This document shows positions 38,866-48,353 of a stretch of DNA of 64,000 nt, in pieces. The stretch is from positions 315,749-379,748 of the forward strand of contig NZ_CP084028.1 of the NCBI RefSeq assembly GCF_020181595.1. Direction: 5' to 3'. Numbering within the stretch: position 1 is the first letter of the stretch; each line of letters begins with the position of its first letter. Below the pieces are notes generated by a model. It worked only from the letters and a program-made list of their open reading frames with translations, was not told the DNA's origin and searched no databases. This stretch comes from [Mycobacterium] vasticus (lineage in GTDB: Bacteria > Actinomycetota > Actinomycetes > Mycobacteriales > Mycobacteriaceae). A program made the position numbers and the translations under genes.

Positions 38866-39378
38866 ATGGCTCCGCATGCAGACCGCTCCCCGGCGATCAC
38901 CCTGGTCGACCCCACCAACCCGCCGAGCTCCCGCGCTCCGCTGGTGTGGGCGCTGGTCGGTGCGGTGCCCTGGCTGGTGCTGGCCGTGGTGCAGCTGGGA
39001 TGGGCGATGACCGATCAGCGGCTCGCGTGGCTGCATGTGGCGGCCCTGGCCTTCACCGGGGCGGGTCTGCTGGTCTCGACGGTGGTGGCCCCGCTGTGGC
39101 GTTACCGGGTGCATCGCTGGGACGTCAGCGACCAGGCGGTCTACACCCGAACCGGCTGGCTGGTGCAGGAGCGCCGGATCGCGCCGATCTCGCGGGTGCA
39201 GACCGTCGACACCTACCGAGGCCCGCTGGACCGGCTGCTGGGGCTGGCCAACGTGCGGGTGACCACCGCGTCGTCGGCCGGGGCGGTGCACATCGTGGCG
39301 CTGGACGCCCCGGTGGCCGACCGGGTGGTGGCGCATCTGACCGACATCGCCGCGCTGGGCAGCGAGGACGCCACGTGA
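38866..39378 (+). CDS. bacterial PH-domain (bPH2/DUF304) membrane protein
   Basis: A 170-aa protein with two membrane helices (LVWALVGAVPWLVLAVVQLGWA and LAWLHVAALAFTGAGLLVST) and a bacterial PH (YdbS-type) domain: YRVHRWDVSDQAVYTRTGWLVQERRIAPISRVQTVDTYRGPLDRLLGLANVRVTTAS. It pairs with the next gene (overlapping GTGA), which has more PH-domain copies, like the YdbS-YdbT pair of Bacillus. In that species the pair is linked to resistance to antimicrobial peptides; a similar cell-envelope role is inference here. The ATG 38866 start is preferred over the upstream 38818. Confidence 0.82.
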   Translation: MAPHADRSPAITLVDPTNPPSSRAPLVWALVGAVPWLVLAVVQLGWAMTDQRLAWLHVAALAFTGAGLLVSTVVAPLWRYRVHRWDVSDQAVYTRTGWLVQERRIAPISRVQTVDTYRGPLDRLLGLANVRVTTASSAGAVHIVALDAPVADRVVAHLTDIAALGSEDAT

Positions 39379-40853
39379 GCACCGCCGAGCCGTCCTGGCA
39401 GCGGCTGAGCCCGCGGATGCTGCTGGTGCATCCGCTGCACGAGGCACTGCGGGAGCTGCCGTTGCTGATCGCCGTGGTGGTGTTCGGTTCGGCGACCGAC
39501 AACCGGGTCTGGGTGGTGGCGATGGTGTGGGTGATCGCCGTCGTCGGTGTGACGCGATGGTTCACCACCACCTACCGCATCGAACCGGATCCGGAGAACG
39601 GCCGGGTGCAGCTGCGCTCGGGACTGTTGCGCCGGAACCTGCTTTCGGTGCCGCGCAACAGGATTCGTTCGGTAGAGACCGATGCCCGGCTGTTGCACCG
39701 GCTGTTGGGCCTGACAGTGCTGCGGGTCAGCACCGGCCAGCACGCGCAGGGTGACGGGGCATTCGAACTCAATGCCGTTGAGAGCAGCCAGGTTCCACAG
39801 CTGCGCGCGATCCTGCTGGCGCACACCGGTCAGCCTGACCGCGCGGCGGCGCAATCCGCCAAGCCGACGGTGCTGGCGCGGTGGCAGCCGTCCTGGTTGC
39901 GCTACAGCCCGCTGAGCCTGTCCGGGCTGCTGACCATCGGAGCGGCCACCGGAGCGCTGCTGCAGAGCGGAGCCTGGGCGGCGCTGCAGGATTCGCCGAT
40001 GAGCCGGGCGTGGGTGGATGCCGCGGAGCGGTTCGGCAGGCAGCAGAGCGTGACGGTGACGGTCGCGGTGCTGGTGGCCGCGGTGCTGCTGGCGGTGCTG
40101 AGATCCCTGCTGACCTACGGAAACCTGGTGCTGTCACGCAGTTCCGGGAAGGGCGGTGACGTGCTGGGGTTGAGCTACGGGCTGCTGCGGGTGCGTGAGC
40201 ACACCTACGACATGCGCCGGCTGCGCGGTGGCACACTGCGGCGTCCGTTGCTGGTGCGGATGTTCGGCGGGGCGCGGCTGGACGCGGCGATGACCGGGGT
40301 CAACGGAGAAGGCGAATCCTCGATCCTGTTGCCGCCGTGCCCCAAAGCCACCGCCGAGCAGGTGCTGACCGGGCTGGTGGCCGACCCGGTGGTGGTCACC
40401 GGCCCGCTGCGCCGGCACGGGCCGGCCGCCACGCGGCGACGCTGGACCCGGGCGATGCTGCTGCCGCTGGCCGCCGGGGCCGGGCTGGCGGTCGCGACGG
40501 CATTCATCGACTTGCCGCAGTGGAGCTGGCCGGCCTGGGTGGTGATGACGCTGGGTGCCGCACTGTTGGCCGCCGATCGTGTGCGCGCCCTGGGGCACCG
40601 CGTCGACGCCCGGTGGCTCACCGCCCGCACCGGCAGTTGGGAGCAGCGCCGCTATGCCATCTCCACCGACGGCATCATCGGATGGACGGTGCGCCAGAGC
40701 TGGTTTCAGCGTCGCGCCGGCGTGGCGACCCTGATCGCGGCCACCGCCGCCGGGGTCAAGGCGTACCGGGTGATCGACGTGCCGGAGGCCTGGGCGTGGT
40801 CGGTGGCCGGGCAGGCCTCGCCGTGGGTGGCGGGCAGCCGCTGGACCCGCTGA
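39375..40853 (+). CDS. bacterial PH-domain (YdbT-like) multi-repeat membrane protein
   Basis: A 492-aa partner of the previous gene. It contains several PH-like modules separated by helix pairs. The first is after WVVAMVWVIAVVGVTRWFTTTYRIEPDPENGRVQLRSGLLRRNLLSVPRNRIRSVETDARLLHRLLGL, the second around YGLLRVREHTYDMRRLRGGTLRRPLLVRMFGGARLDA, and a last one (RRYAISTDGIIGWTVRQSWFQRRAGVATL). GTG 39375 overlaps the upstream stop (GTGA), indicating coupled translation of an interacting pair. The function is probably in cell-envelope stress, inferred only. Confidence 0.8.
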   Translation: MSTAEPSWQRLSPRMLLVHPLHEALRELPLLIAVVVFGSATDNRVWVVAMVWVIAVVGVTRWFTTTYRIEPDPENGRVQLRSGLLRRNLLSVPRNRIRSVETDARLLHRLLGLTVLRVSTGQHAQGDGAFELNAVESSQVPQLRAILLAHTGQPDRAAAQSAKPTVLARWQPSWLRYSPLSLSGLLTIGAATGALLQSGAWAALQDSPMSRAWVDAAERFGRQQSVTVTVAVLVAAVLLAVLRSLLTYGNLVLSRSSGKGGDVLGLSYGLLRVREHTYDMRRLRGGTLRRPLLVRMFGGARLDAAMTGVNGEGESSILLPPCPKATAEQVLTGLVADPVVVTGPLRRHGPAATRRRWTRAMLLPLAAGAGLAVATAFIDLPQWSWPAWVVMTLGAALLAADRVRALGHRVDARWLTARTGSWEQRRYAISTDGIIGWTVRQSWFQRRAGVATLIAATAAGVKAYRVIDVPEAWAWSVAGQASPWVAGSRWTR

Positions 40854-40856
40854 GCC

Positions 40857-42542
40857 CTACAACTCCCGGATCGCCACGATGCGCGCCCGCAGCTGATCCG
40901 ACGTCGCCGCCGCCACCGGCGGGCCGCCGCAGATCCGGCGCAGCTCGTTGTGGATCCAGCCGTGCGGCTTGCCGAGGCGGTGATGGGTCGCCGACACCAA
41001 CGCGTTGAGTTCGTGGCGCAGCGCGCGCAGCTGACCGTGGGTGGTCACCGGTACCGGAGCCCCGCCGGCCACCTTGGAACGTCGGTCCAGCTGCTCCTCC
41101 TGGCGCTGACGCAGCAGATCCCGCATCTGGTCGGCGTCGAGCAGACCGGGGATGCCCAGATAGTCGGCCTCTTCGTCGCTGCCGGCCGGGGTGGCCGTGC
41201 CGAACGAGGCACCGTCGAAGATCACCTGGTCCAGCTCGGCGTCCGCGCCCAGCGACTCGAAGCCGTTCTCCAGCTCGGAGGGCTCATCACGTCGGCGCTG
41301 GGCCTCGTCGAACTCGTCGCGTTCGGACTCCCGGTGCGGCTTGCCCAGCACATGGTTGCGCTGTGCCTCCAGCTCACTGGCCAGCTGCAGCAGCGTCAAC
41401 ACCGACGGCAGGAAGATGCTGGCGGTCTCACCCGGCCGGCGCGACCGTACGAAACGGCCGATGGCCTGGGCGAAGAACAACGGGGTCGACGCGCTGGTGG
41501 CGTACACCCCGACGGCCAGCCGCGGCACGTCGACGCCTTCGGAGACCATGCGTACCGCCACCAGCCAGCGGCTGGTGGCCGCGGAGAACTGCGCGATCTT
41601 GTCCGAGGCGCCCGCGTCGTCGGAGAGCACCACGGTGGGCGTCTCGCCGGTGAGCGTGGTCAGCAGCTTGGCGTAGGCCCGGGCGTTCTTCTGATCCGAG
41701 GCGATGATCATGCCGCCGGCATCAGCCATGCCGCCGTCACGCAGCTGGCGCAGCCGGGTGTCCGCGGCGGTGATCACCGCCGGCATCCACTGCCCGGCCG
41801 GATCCAGTGCGGTGCGCCAGGCCCGGGCGGTGTGCTCGGCGGTCAGCGGCTCACCGAGCCGGGCCGAGTGCTCCTCGCCGGCACTGTCACGCCAGCGGGC
41901 CTCGCCGGAATAAGCCATGAACACCACCGGGCGCACCACGCCGTCGGCGAGCGCGTCGGTGTAGCCGTAGCTGTCGTCGGCCACCGAGCGCAGGTGGCCG
42001 GCGCCGTCGGGTTCGTAGGTGACGAACGGGATGGGGCTGTCGTCGCTGCGGAACGGGGTACCGGTCAGCGCCAGCCGGCGGGTGGCATCGGAGAACGCCT
42101 CCCGGATCCCGTCGCCCCAACTCTTCGCGTCACCGCCGTGGTGGATCTCGTCGAAGATCACCAATGTCTTGGCGGCCTCAGTACGCACCCGGTGCCGGGC
42201 CGGGTGACTGGCCACCTGGGCGTAGGTGACGACGACGCCGTGGTACTCCGAACTGGTCTGGGAGTCGGAGTTGGAAAAGCGCGGGTCCAGCGCGATGCCG
42301 TGCTCGGCGGCGGCCGACGCCCACTGCACTTTCAGGTGTTCGGTGGGCACCACGATCGTGATGCGCTCGACGGAACGGTCGGCCAGCAGCTCGGCGACGA
42401 TGCGTAGCGCGAACGTCGTCTTGCCGGCACCGGGGGTGGCGACCATCAAAAAATCGCGTGGCTTGGCCGTCAGATAGCGCACCAAAGCTCGGCGTTGCCA
42501 GCCCCGCAAAGCCCGGGTGCTGGGCGCTGCGTCAGCCCGCAC
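40857..42542 (-). CDS. DEAD/DEAH-box superfamily 2 helicase
   Basis: An SF2 helicase of 561 aa. Motif I is VATPGAGKTTFAL, motif II is the DEIH-type (FDEIHHGG), motif III is TGTPFRSD, motif V is SEGVDVPRLAVGVYATS, and motif VI is FFAQAIGRFVRSRR. The GTG at 42542 was chosen because AGAGGAG lies five bases upstream; the ATG at 42590 and GTG at 42605 are also in frame, but they leave almost no room for the divergent gene's promoter. The C-terminal 180 residues are acidic and coiled-coil-like (ELEAQRNHVLGKPHRESERDEFDEAQRRR). The partner and nucleic-acid role are not visible from sequence. Confidence 0.83.
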   Translation of the reverse strand: MRADAAPSTRALRGWQRRALVRYLTAKPRDFLMVATPGAGKTTFALRIVAELLADRSVERITIVVPTEHLKVQWASAAAEHGIALDPRFSNSDSQTSSEYHGVVVTYAQVASHPARHRVRTEAAKTLVIFDEIHHGGDAKSWGDGIREAFSDATRRLALTGTPFRSDDSPIPFVTYEPDGAGHLRSVADDSYGYTDALADGVVRPVVFMAYSGEARWRDSAGEEHSARLGEPLTAEHTARAWRTALDPAGQWMPAVITAADTRLRQLRDGGMADAGGMIIASDQKNARAYAKLLTTLTGETPTVVLSDDAGASDKIAQFSAATSRWLVAVRMVSEGVDVPRLAVGVYATSASTPLFFAQAIGRFVRSRRPGETASIFLPSVLTLLQLASELEAQRNHVLGKPHRESERDEFDEAQRRRDEPSELENGFESLGADAELDQVIFDGASFGTATPAGSDEEADYLGIPGLLDADQMRDLLRQRQEEQLDRRSKVAGGAPVPVTTHGQLRALRHELNALVSATHHRLGKPHGWIHNELRRICGGPPVAAATSDQLRARIVAIREL

Positions 42543-42597
42543 CCGGTCTCCTCTTCTGTCGAGATGGAGTCTAGGGCAAGCGGATAGCATCGCTGGC

Positions 42598-43299
42598 GTG
42601 TCCACCCCGGGCGAGCCGGAATCGATTCGCGTCGAGCGTCTCCTCGACGCTCAGGCCAGAGCCATCGCACTGTTCGACGAGATCGAGCGGCGCGGCCTGG
42701 TCCGCCCCGGTGTCGGCGAGCGGCAGCTCTCCGACGAGATCCGGGACCTGGCCGCCGACATGTTCGGCGTGACGCGGCACTGGCACAAGCGGGTGATCCG
42801 CGCCGGGGAGAACACCCTGCTGCCGTTTCACGCCGACCCGCCGGACCGCGTGATGGCAGACGACGACATCGCCTACCTCGATCTGGGGCCGATCTTCGAA
42901 GAGTGGGAGGCCGACTTCGGCCGCACCTTCGTGCTCGGGGATGACCCGGACAAGCTCGCGCTGCGTGACGCGCTGCCGCGGGTCTGGCAGGCCGGGCGGG
43001 CGTTCTTCGACGCCCACCCCGACGTGACCGGCGCCCAGCTCTACGCCCACGTCGGGCTACTGGCGCGCACCGAGGGGTTCGAGTTCGGCGCCCCGATCGC
43101 CGGGCACCTGCTCGGGGAGTTCCCGCACAAGAAGATCTCCGGCGACGACGCCCGGTTCTACGTCGCACCCGGATCGGACGAGCCGATGCGCCGCACCGAC
43201 CCGACCGGCCGGATCTGCCACTGGATCCTGGAGGTTCACCTGGTGAACCGGGCCCGGGGGTTCGGCGGCTTCTACGAGCAGCTGCTGGACTTGGGCTGA
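42598..43299 (+). CDS. M24-like (aminopeptidase P fold) protein
   Basis: A 233-aa protein with the pita-bread fold of the M24 family. Near the middle it has AYLDLGPIFEEWEADFGRTF, where two Asp residues ten apart resemble the metal-binding pair, then GHLLGEFPHKK and ILEVHLV, which provide His and Glu. It lacks the prolidase N-terminal domain. Members of this group can be peptidases or lack clear peptidase activity; the motif spacing is compatible with a functional metal site. GTG 42598 is supported by the MSTPGEPESIRVERLLDAQ start. It is convergent with the RelE-type toxin gene. Confidence 0.75.
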   Translation: MSTPGEPESIRVERLLDAQARAIALFDEIERRGLVRPGVGERQLSDEIRDLAADMFGVTRHWHKRVIRAGENTLLPFHADPPDRVMADDDIAYLDLGPIFEEWEADFGRTFVLGDDPDKLALRDALPRVWQAGRAFFDAHPDVTGAQLYAHVGLLARTEGFEFGAPIAGHLLGEFPHKKISGDDARFYVAPGSDEPMRRTDPTGRICHWILEVHLVNRARGFGGFYEQLLDLG

Positions 43300-43305
43300 T
43301 TTGGA

Positions 43306-43557
43306 TCAGCGGTACGCATCGCTGCGTTTGGCAACGGTGAAGATCGTGATGGTGTCCGCCGAGTCGTCGACCTGGTAGACGATGCGGTACTGGCCGAATC
43401 TGATCCGCCAGTCGTCGCGGGCGCCGAGGAGTTTTTTCGCACCGGCCGGACGCGGGTTCTCGGCCAGGCTGATGATCGCCAGGAGTGCCGTCTCGAAAGC
43501 GTCGCGAGGTAGGCGTTGCAGCTGTTTCAGAACGTCCGGGTGGAAGACGATCTTCAC
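43306..43557 (-). CDS. RelE/ParE-family toxin
   Basis: An 83-aa protein of the RelE superfamily. It has the usual layout: beta strand and helix KIVFHPDVLKQLQRLP, then KKLLGARDDWRIRFGQYRIVYQVDD, and a C-terminal TIFTVAKRSDAYR with the conserved Arg-Tyr end. RelE toxins usually cut mRNA on the ribosome; ParE relatives hit gyrase, and sequence alone cannot separate them here, though the RIRFGQYRIVYQV core is closer to RelE. GTG 43557 overlaps the antitoxin stop (GTGA). Confidence 0.85.
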   Translation of the reverse strand: MKIVFHPDVLKQLQRLPRDAFETALLAIISLAENPRPAGAKKLLGARDDWRIRFGQYRIVYQVDDSADTITIFTVAKRSDAYR

Positions 43558-43826
43558 GGTGCGGCGAGTGCTGCGGCGTCGATGCCCAGGGCGTCGAGCA
43601 TCTCCGACATCGACATGGTGGCGAACTCACCGGCCCGAAGGGCCCGCAACCGCAGCGCGTCGGCCACGTCGGCGTGCTCATGCAGTCGTTCGTAGTCGGC
43701 TATCGAGATGATTACCGCGATCTCGGTGCCGCTGTCGGTGATGATGGCCTCTTCGCCGGTTGCCGCAACGCCGCGGACGACGAGGCCGAGCCGGGACCGC
43801 AGTTCCCGCAGGCTGTGTGTACTCAT
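43554..43826 (-). CDS. Phd/YefM-type antitoxin
   Basis: A 90-aa antitoxin. The N-terminal Phd-like DNA-binding part is STHSLRELRSRLGLVVRGVAATGEEAIITDSGTEIAVIISIADYERL, with the conserved T(D)xGxxxAVIxS pattern. An acidic, probably disordered C-terminus wraps the toxin. The start was set at ATG 43826; ATG 43835 is also in frame. The palindrome CATGTTGAACATG covers the start codon, so the antitoxin or complex probably represses its own gene there. The upstream open frame to 44057 is antisense to groEL2 and rejected. Confidence 0.83.
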   Translation of the reverse strand: MSTHSLRELRSRLGLVVRGVAATGEEAIITDSGTEIAVIISIADYERLHEHADVADALRLRALRAGEFATMSMSEMLDALGIDAAALAAP

Positions 43827-43836
43827 GTTGAACATG
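43824..43836. promoter_or_regulatory. palindrome CATGTTGAACATG at the antitoxin start, probable operator
   Basis: A perfect dyad (arms CATGTT and AACATG, single-base centre). It contains the antitoxin start codon (CAT at 43824-43826 on the minus strand). Autoregulatory operators of TA systems commonly overlap the start region. Confidence 0.5.
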
Positions 43837-43886
43837 TTAGTTAGACGTTGGTAGCGCAGGCCAGGTTCCTTGCACTCTCCAGGGCC

Positions 43887-43930
43887 GAGTGCTAAAAATG
43901 ACGTTGGCACTCGCGACCGGTGAGTGCTAG
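43887..43930 (+). promoter_or_regulatory. CIRCE element (HrcA operator) upstream of groEL2, plus an extra half-site
   Basis: TTGGCACTC (43904-43912) and GAGTGCTAG (43922-43930), separated by nine bases, match the CIRCE consensus TTAGCACTC-N9-GAGTGCTAA with one mismatch in each arm. Another half GAGTGCTAA (43887-43895) lies eight bases before the first arm in the opposite relative orientation, which creates a second, everted pairing. HrcA binding here would repress groEL2 at normal temperature. Confidence 0.88.
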
Positions 43931-43943
43931 GTCGGGACAGTGA

Positions 43944-45671
<1,728 letters not shown>

Positions 45672-45688
45672 GTCTGGTTGCACGAAAG

Positions 45689-45719
45689 AGCCCGGCCTCC
45701 TTTAGGGGCCGGGCTTTTT
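45689..45719 (+). terminator. Rho-independent terminator of groEL2
   Basis: Stem AGCCCGGCC (45689-45697) pairs with GGCCGGGCT (45707-45715) around a nine-base loop, followed by TTTTT. It starts 18 bases after the groEL2 stop, a textbook intrinsic terminator of the kind that is uncommon in mycobacteria. Confidence 0.93.
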
Positions 45720-45736
45720 CGATTGTCGTATAGGTT

Positions 45737-45791
45737 GACTCTGCGTACACCAGGTGAAAGTTCGAGTGGTGTGTCTGGTGGACGCAGAGTC
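45737..45791 (+). promoter_or_regulatory. 17-bp-stem hairpin in the leader of the MBL-CobU gene
   Basis: GACTCTGCGTACACCAG (45737-45753) and CTGGTGGACGCAGAGTC (45775-45791) pair over 17 bases with a single mismatch, with a 21-base loop. There is no T tract, so it is not an obvious terminator. It lies 15 bases before the ATG and could be an RNA control element or a long operator. No B12-riboswitch core was recognised. Confidence 0.6.
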
Positions 45792-45806
45792 GATGAGGGT
45801 GGGTGC

Positions 45807-47132
45807 ATGGAGATTCTGCTGCTGGGCACCGGCAGCGCGGACGGCTGGCCGAATCCGTTCTGCCGGTGCGACTCCTGTCGGTCCGCGGAGGTAGTTCGCG
45901 GCCAGACCGCCGCGCTGGTCGACGACGTCCTGTTGCTGGATTGCGGTCCGGAGGCGCCGCGGGCGGCGGTGCGGTATGGGCGCTCGCTGGATACGGTGCG
46001 CCACATCCTGTTCACCCATGGCCACTGGGACCACGTCGGGCCGATGGCGCTGTTGATGCGGCACTGGACCGGGGCCGGCGCGCCCCTGGATGTGGTCGGG
46101 CCGGCCAGTGCACTCGTGCTATGCCGGGACTGGGTGGGTCCGGACGACCCGGTCCGCTTCGTCGAGGTGGCCCCCGGCGACGACGTGCGGCTGGGCGACT
46201 ACCGGGTGCGGGTTCTGGCGGCCGCCCACGGTTCCGACCTCGGCGCCGACGCGGTGCTGTACGACGTGAGCCGCGGTGCCGACCGGATCTTCTGGGCCAC
46301 CGACACCGGACCGTTACCGGACGCCACGCTTGCTGCGGTCGCCGGGGCCGGCTACGACGCGGTGTTCCTGGAGGAGACCTTCGGCAACCACACCGGGCAC
46401 GGCACCGAACATCACGATCTGCCGTCTTTCGCGGCGACGGTGGCGCAGCTGCGTGCTTCGGGAGCTGTCGTCGAGGGCACCGACGTCGTCGCGGTACACC
46501 TGAGTCATCACAACCCGAATGAGGTGGAATTGACTGCGGTACTGGCTGATTCGGGCGCGCGACCGGGACGTGACGGCGAAGTGGTGACGCCCGGGCAGCG
46601 ACGGGCGACCCGCACCCTGGTGCTGGGCGGGGTGCGTTCAGGCAAATCCGCGCACGCCGAGGGGCTGTTGGCCGGGGAGGCGAAGGTGACCTACCTGGCC
46701 ACCGGCGGGGTCCGCGAAGGGGATACGGAGTGGGCCGAGCGGGTACGGCTACACCGGGCGCGGCGCCCGGCCTCCTGGCAGACCGTCGAAACCATCGAGG
46801 TTGCCGAAGCGCTGCGAGCCGCGGAAAGCCCTGTGCTGCTGGACTGTTTGGGTACCTGGCTGACCGCACGGATGGATCTGCACCGGGTGTGGGACGACGG
46901 CGCGCTGGACGGCGTGAATCGCGACATCGACGAATTCGTCGACGCCTGGCGGGCCTGCCCGACGGTCGCGGTCGCGGTCAGCAACGAAGTCGGCAGCGGG
47001 GTGGTGCCACCGGCCGCATCCGGACGGCTGTTCCGTGATCTGCTGGGCGTCCTCAACGCGCGGATCGCCGCAGAGTCGGACGACGTGGTGCTGATGGTGG
47101 CCGGTCGGCCGCTACGACTCCCCGCGCAGTAA
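45807..47132 (+). CDS. metallo-beta-lactamase fold fused to CobU (adenosylcobinamide kinase/guanylyltransferase)
   Basis: A 441-aa two-domain protein. Residues 1-260 are an MBL-fold hydrolase with the motif HGHWDH (His71, His73, Asp75, His76), later His141 and the TDTG segment, and the cysteine pair FCRCDSC. From about 268 there is a CobU domain, with P-loop LGGVRSGKSAHAE (274-281), HRARRP containing the guanylyl-accepting His316, and DCLGTWLT. CobU phosphorylates adenosylcobinamide and adds GMP in late cobalamin assembly. The MBL part may provide a linked hydrolytic step, possibly like a phosphoesterase. The fusion occurs in other actinobacteria. ATG 45807 was chosen for the MEILLLGTGS start. 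Confidence 0.82.
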   Translation: MEILLLGTGSADGWPNPFCRCDSCRSAEVVRGQTAALVDDVLLLDCGPEAPRAAVRYGRSLDTVRHILFTHGHWDHVGPMALLMRHWTGAGAPLDVVGPASALVLCRDWVGPDDPVRFVEVAPGDDVRLGDYRVRVLAAAHGSDLGADAVLYDVSRGADRIFWATDTGPLPDATLAAVAGAGYDAVFLEETFGNHTGHGTEHHDLPSFAATVAQLRASGAVVEGTDVVAVHLSHHNPNEVELTAVLADSGARPGRDGEVVTPGQRRATRTLVLGGVRSGKSAHAEGLLAGEAKVTYLATGGVREGDTEWAERVRLHRARRPASWQTVETIEVAEALRAAESPVLLDCLGTWLTARMDLHRVWDDGALDGVNRDIDEFVDAWRACPTVAVAVSNEVGSGVVPPAASGRLFRDLLGVLNARIAAESDDVVLMVAGRPLRLPAQ

Positions 47133-47150
47133 GCGCCGGAGCGCCTCCCG

Positions 47151-47603
47151 TCAGGAATGTTGGTCGGGTCGCGCCACCGGAACAACGGTCAGCAGTCCGT
47201 CCAGCCCGTGGAAGTCCTGCGGGTTGGTGGTGAACAGCGGCAGCTCTTCGGCGATCGCCACGGCGGCGATCATCAGATCGGCGACGCGCCGACGTGGTTT
47301 GCGTCCGGTGCCGATGACCGCGGCGCACACCCGGCCGTAGGACCGCGCGGCTTCGGTGGCGAAAGGGATTGGGTCGAACTCGTTTTCGGCACGCTGGAGC
47401 ACGTCGAGGCGGCGAGCGCGCTCGGCATATTCGTCGTATTGGCCTTGTTCACTGTTTCGGCGCACCTCGTGCGGTCCGACCGACAGTTCGGCGAGAGTTA
47501 TTGCGCTGATCGCCATCGTCTCCGGCAACTGCTGCGGATCGATCCACCGGCGCAGAATCATGATGTTGGTGTCGAGGAGGCCGTACTGATGATCAGCGGG
47601 CAT
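47151..47603 (-). CDS. VapC-family PIN-domain toxin
   Basis: A 150-aa PIN-domain ribonuclease. The acidic cluster is Asp in LLDTNIMI, Glu in LAELSVG, Asp in VADLMIAAVA, and the final Asn/Asp region LFTTNPQDFHGL. VapC toxins cut structured RNA such as initiator tRNA or rRNA. ATG 47603 overlaps the upstream antitoxin gene by 11 bp. Longer open frames upstream are antisense or inside the antitoxin and are rejected. The gene is convergent with MBL-CobU. Confidence 0.85.
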   Translation of the reverse strand: MPADHQYGLLDTNIMILRRWIDPQQLPETMAISAITLAELSVGPHEVRRNSEQGQYDEYAERARRLDVLQRAENEFDPIPFATEAARSYGRVCAAVIGTGRKPRRRVADLMIAAVAIAEELPLFTTNPQDFHGLDGLLTVVPVARPDQHS

Positions 47604-47862
47604 ACGGGTCGCTCGTCTCCTGATCGGCAGTGGCGCGCTGGTCGGCGCGGAAGGCATCAATCGAAATGTCCGGTGCACCACGCGACATCGCCGCGAACTC
47701 GGCGCGGGACACGAACCGCCTGCGCTGGCGCAGCGGAATCAGTTCACCGATCGGATGGCCGTCGCGGGTGACGGTGAACGCCTGCCCGTGCTGGACGGCG
47801 TCCATGATCTCCTTCGACCGGTTCCGTAGGTCGCGCTGGGTGATCTCAGACTGTGCCGGCAT
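47593..47862 (-). CDS. Phd-type antitoxin partner of the PIN toxin
   Basis: An 89-aa antitoxin: SEITQRDLRNRSKEIMDAVQHGQAFTVTRDGHPIGELIPL is the Phd/YefM DNA-binding pattern (ITQRDLRN...G..F.VTR.G.PIGEL). The acidic C-terminus (DISIDAFRADQRATADQETSDPYAR) binds the toxin. It directly precedes and overlaps vapC. Four GTGCTAC copies surround the promoter, including a 7-3-7 inverted pair about 32 bp before the start codon, which suggests autoregulation. Confidence 0.84.
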   Translation of the reverse strand: MPAQSEITQRDLRNRSKEIMDAVQHGQAFTVTRDGHPIGELIPLRQRRRFVSRAEFAAMSRGAPDISIDAFRADQRATADQETSDPYAR

Positions 47863-47883
47863 GGGCTCGATAATACGCCGATT

Positions 47884-47910
47884 GTGCTACCACGTGCTAC
47901 GAAGTAGCAC
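47884..47910. promoter_or_regulatory. operator with GTGCTAC repeats, GTGCTACGAAGTAGCAC
   Basis: GTGCTAC (47894-47900) and GTAGCAC (47904-47910) form a perfect 7-3-7 dyad. A direct copy GTGCTAC lies at 47884-47890 and another at 47951-47957. The position, 22-48 bp before the antitoxin start, fits a TA-complex operator. Confidence 0.65.
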
Positions 47911-47953
47911 CACTTCGTGATGGGTTTCGCATCGGCTGACCGGGCCGGGAGTG

Positions 47954-48343
47954 CTACGTGAGCTTCAAGTCCACACAGTCGCTGTAGCAAGGGGTTTCGC
48001 CCGGCGACGATGGTGTGGCGACCCGGATCAGCACCGCGCGGCTGGCGGCGATCTTCAGGCTGGCCAACTCGCCGCCGTCGGACACTTCGGCGGTGCCGTC
48101 GACGATCACGGTGTAGCCGCCCGGCGCCGGCGGCGGCCACATCACCGTGACATCGGCGCTGCGGGCGAGGTTGTTTCGGCTGCGCCGCCCGCCCAGTGCA
48201 CCGATGTGCACGGTGTCGCCCTGCAGGGTCGGCATCACCGGCACCGGATGCGGCCGGTTCTCGGCGTCGACGGTGATCAGGTAGGCGTAGTCGTAGCCCA
48301 CCAATTTCTCGGCGAGCCTGGTGAAATCCACGTTCGAGGTCAT
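47954..48343 (-). CDS. PNPOx-like FDOR protein (pair member 2)
   Basis: A 129-aa split-barrel protein of the pyridoxamine-phosphate-oxidase-like FDOR family, members of which use F420, FMN or heme-breakdown ligands. Core: LVGYDYAYLITVDAENRPHPVPVMPTLQGDTVHIGALGGRRSRNNLARSADVTVMWPPPAPGGYTVIVDGTAEV. It is a close paralogue of the next gene upstream, with aligned motifs (YAYLITV, NLARSADVTVMWP, VDGTAEV). The two lie 10 bp apart and are probably co-transcribed. Substrate unknown. Confidence 0.78.
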   Translation of the reverse strand: MTSNVDFTRLAEKLVGYDYAYLITVDAENRPHPVPVMPTLQGDTVHIGALGGRRSRNNLARSADVTVMWPPPAPGGYTVIVDGTAEVSDGGELASLKIAASRAVLIRVATPSSPGETPCYSDCVDLKLT

Positions 48344-48353
48344 ACCGGCGAGA

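Noticed and set aside
47133..47150. Possible terminator GCGC-cgga-GCGC after the MBL-CobU gene
   Set aside because: The stem is only four bases and there is no T tract.
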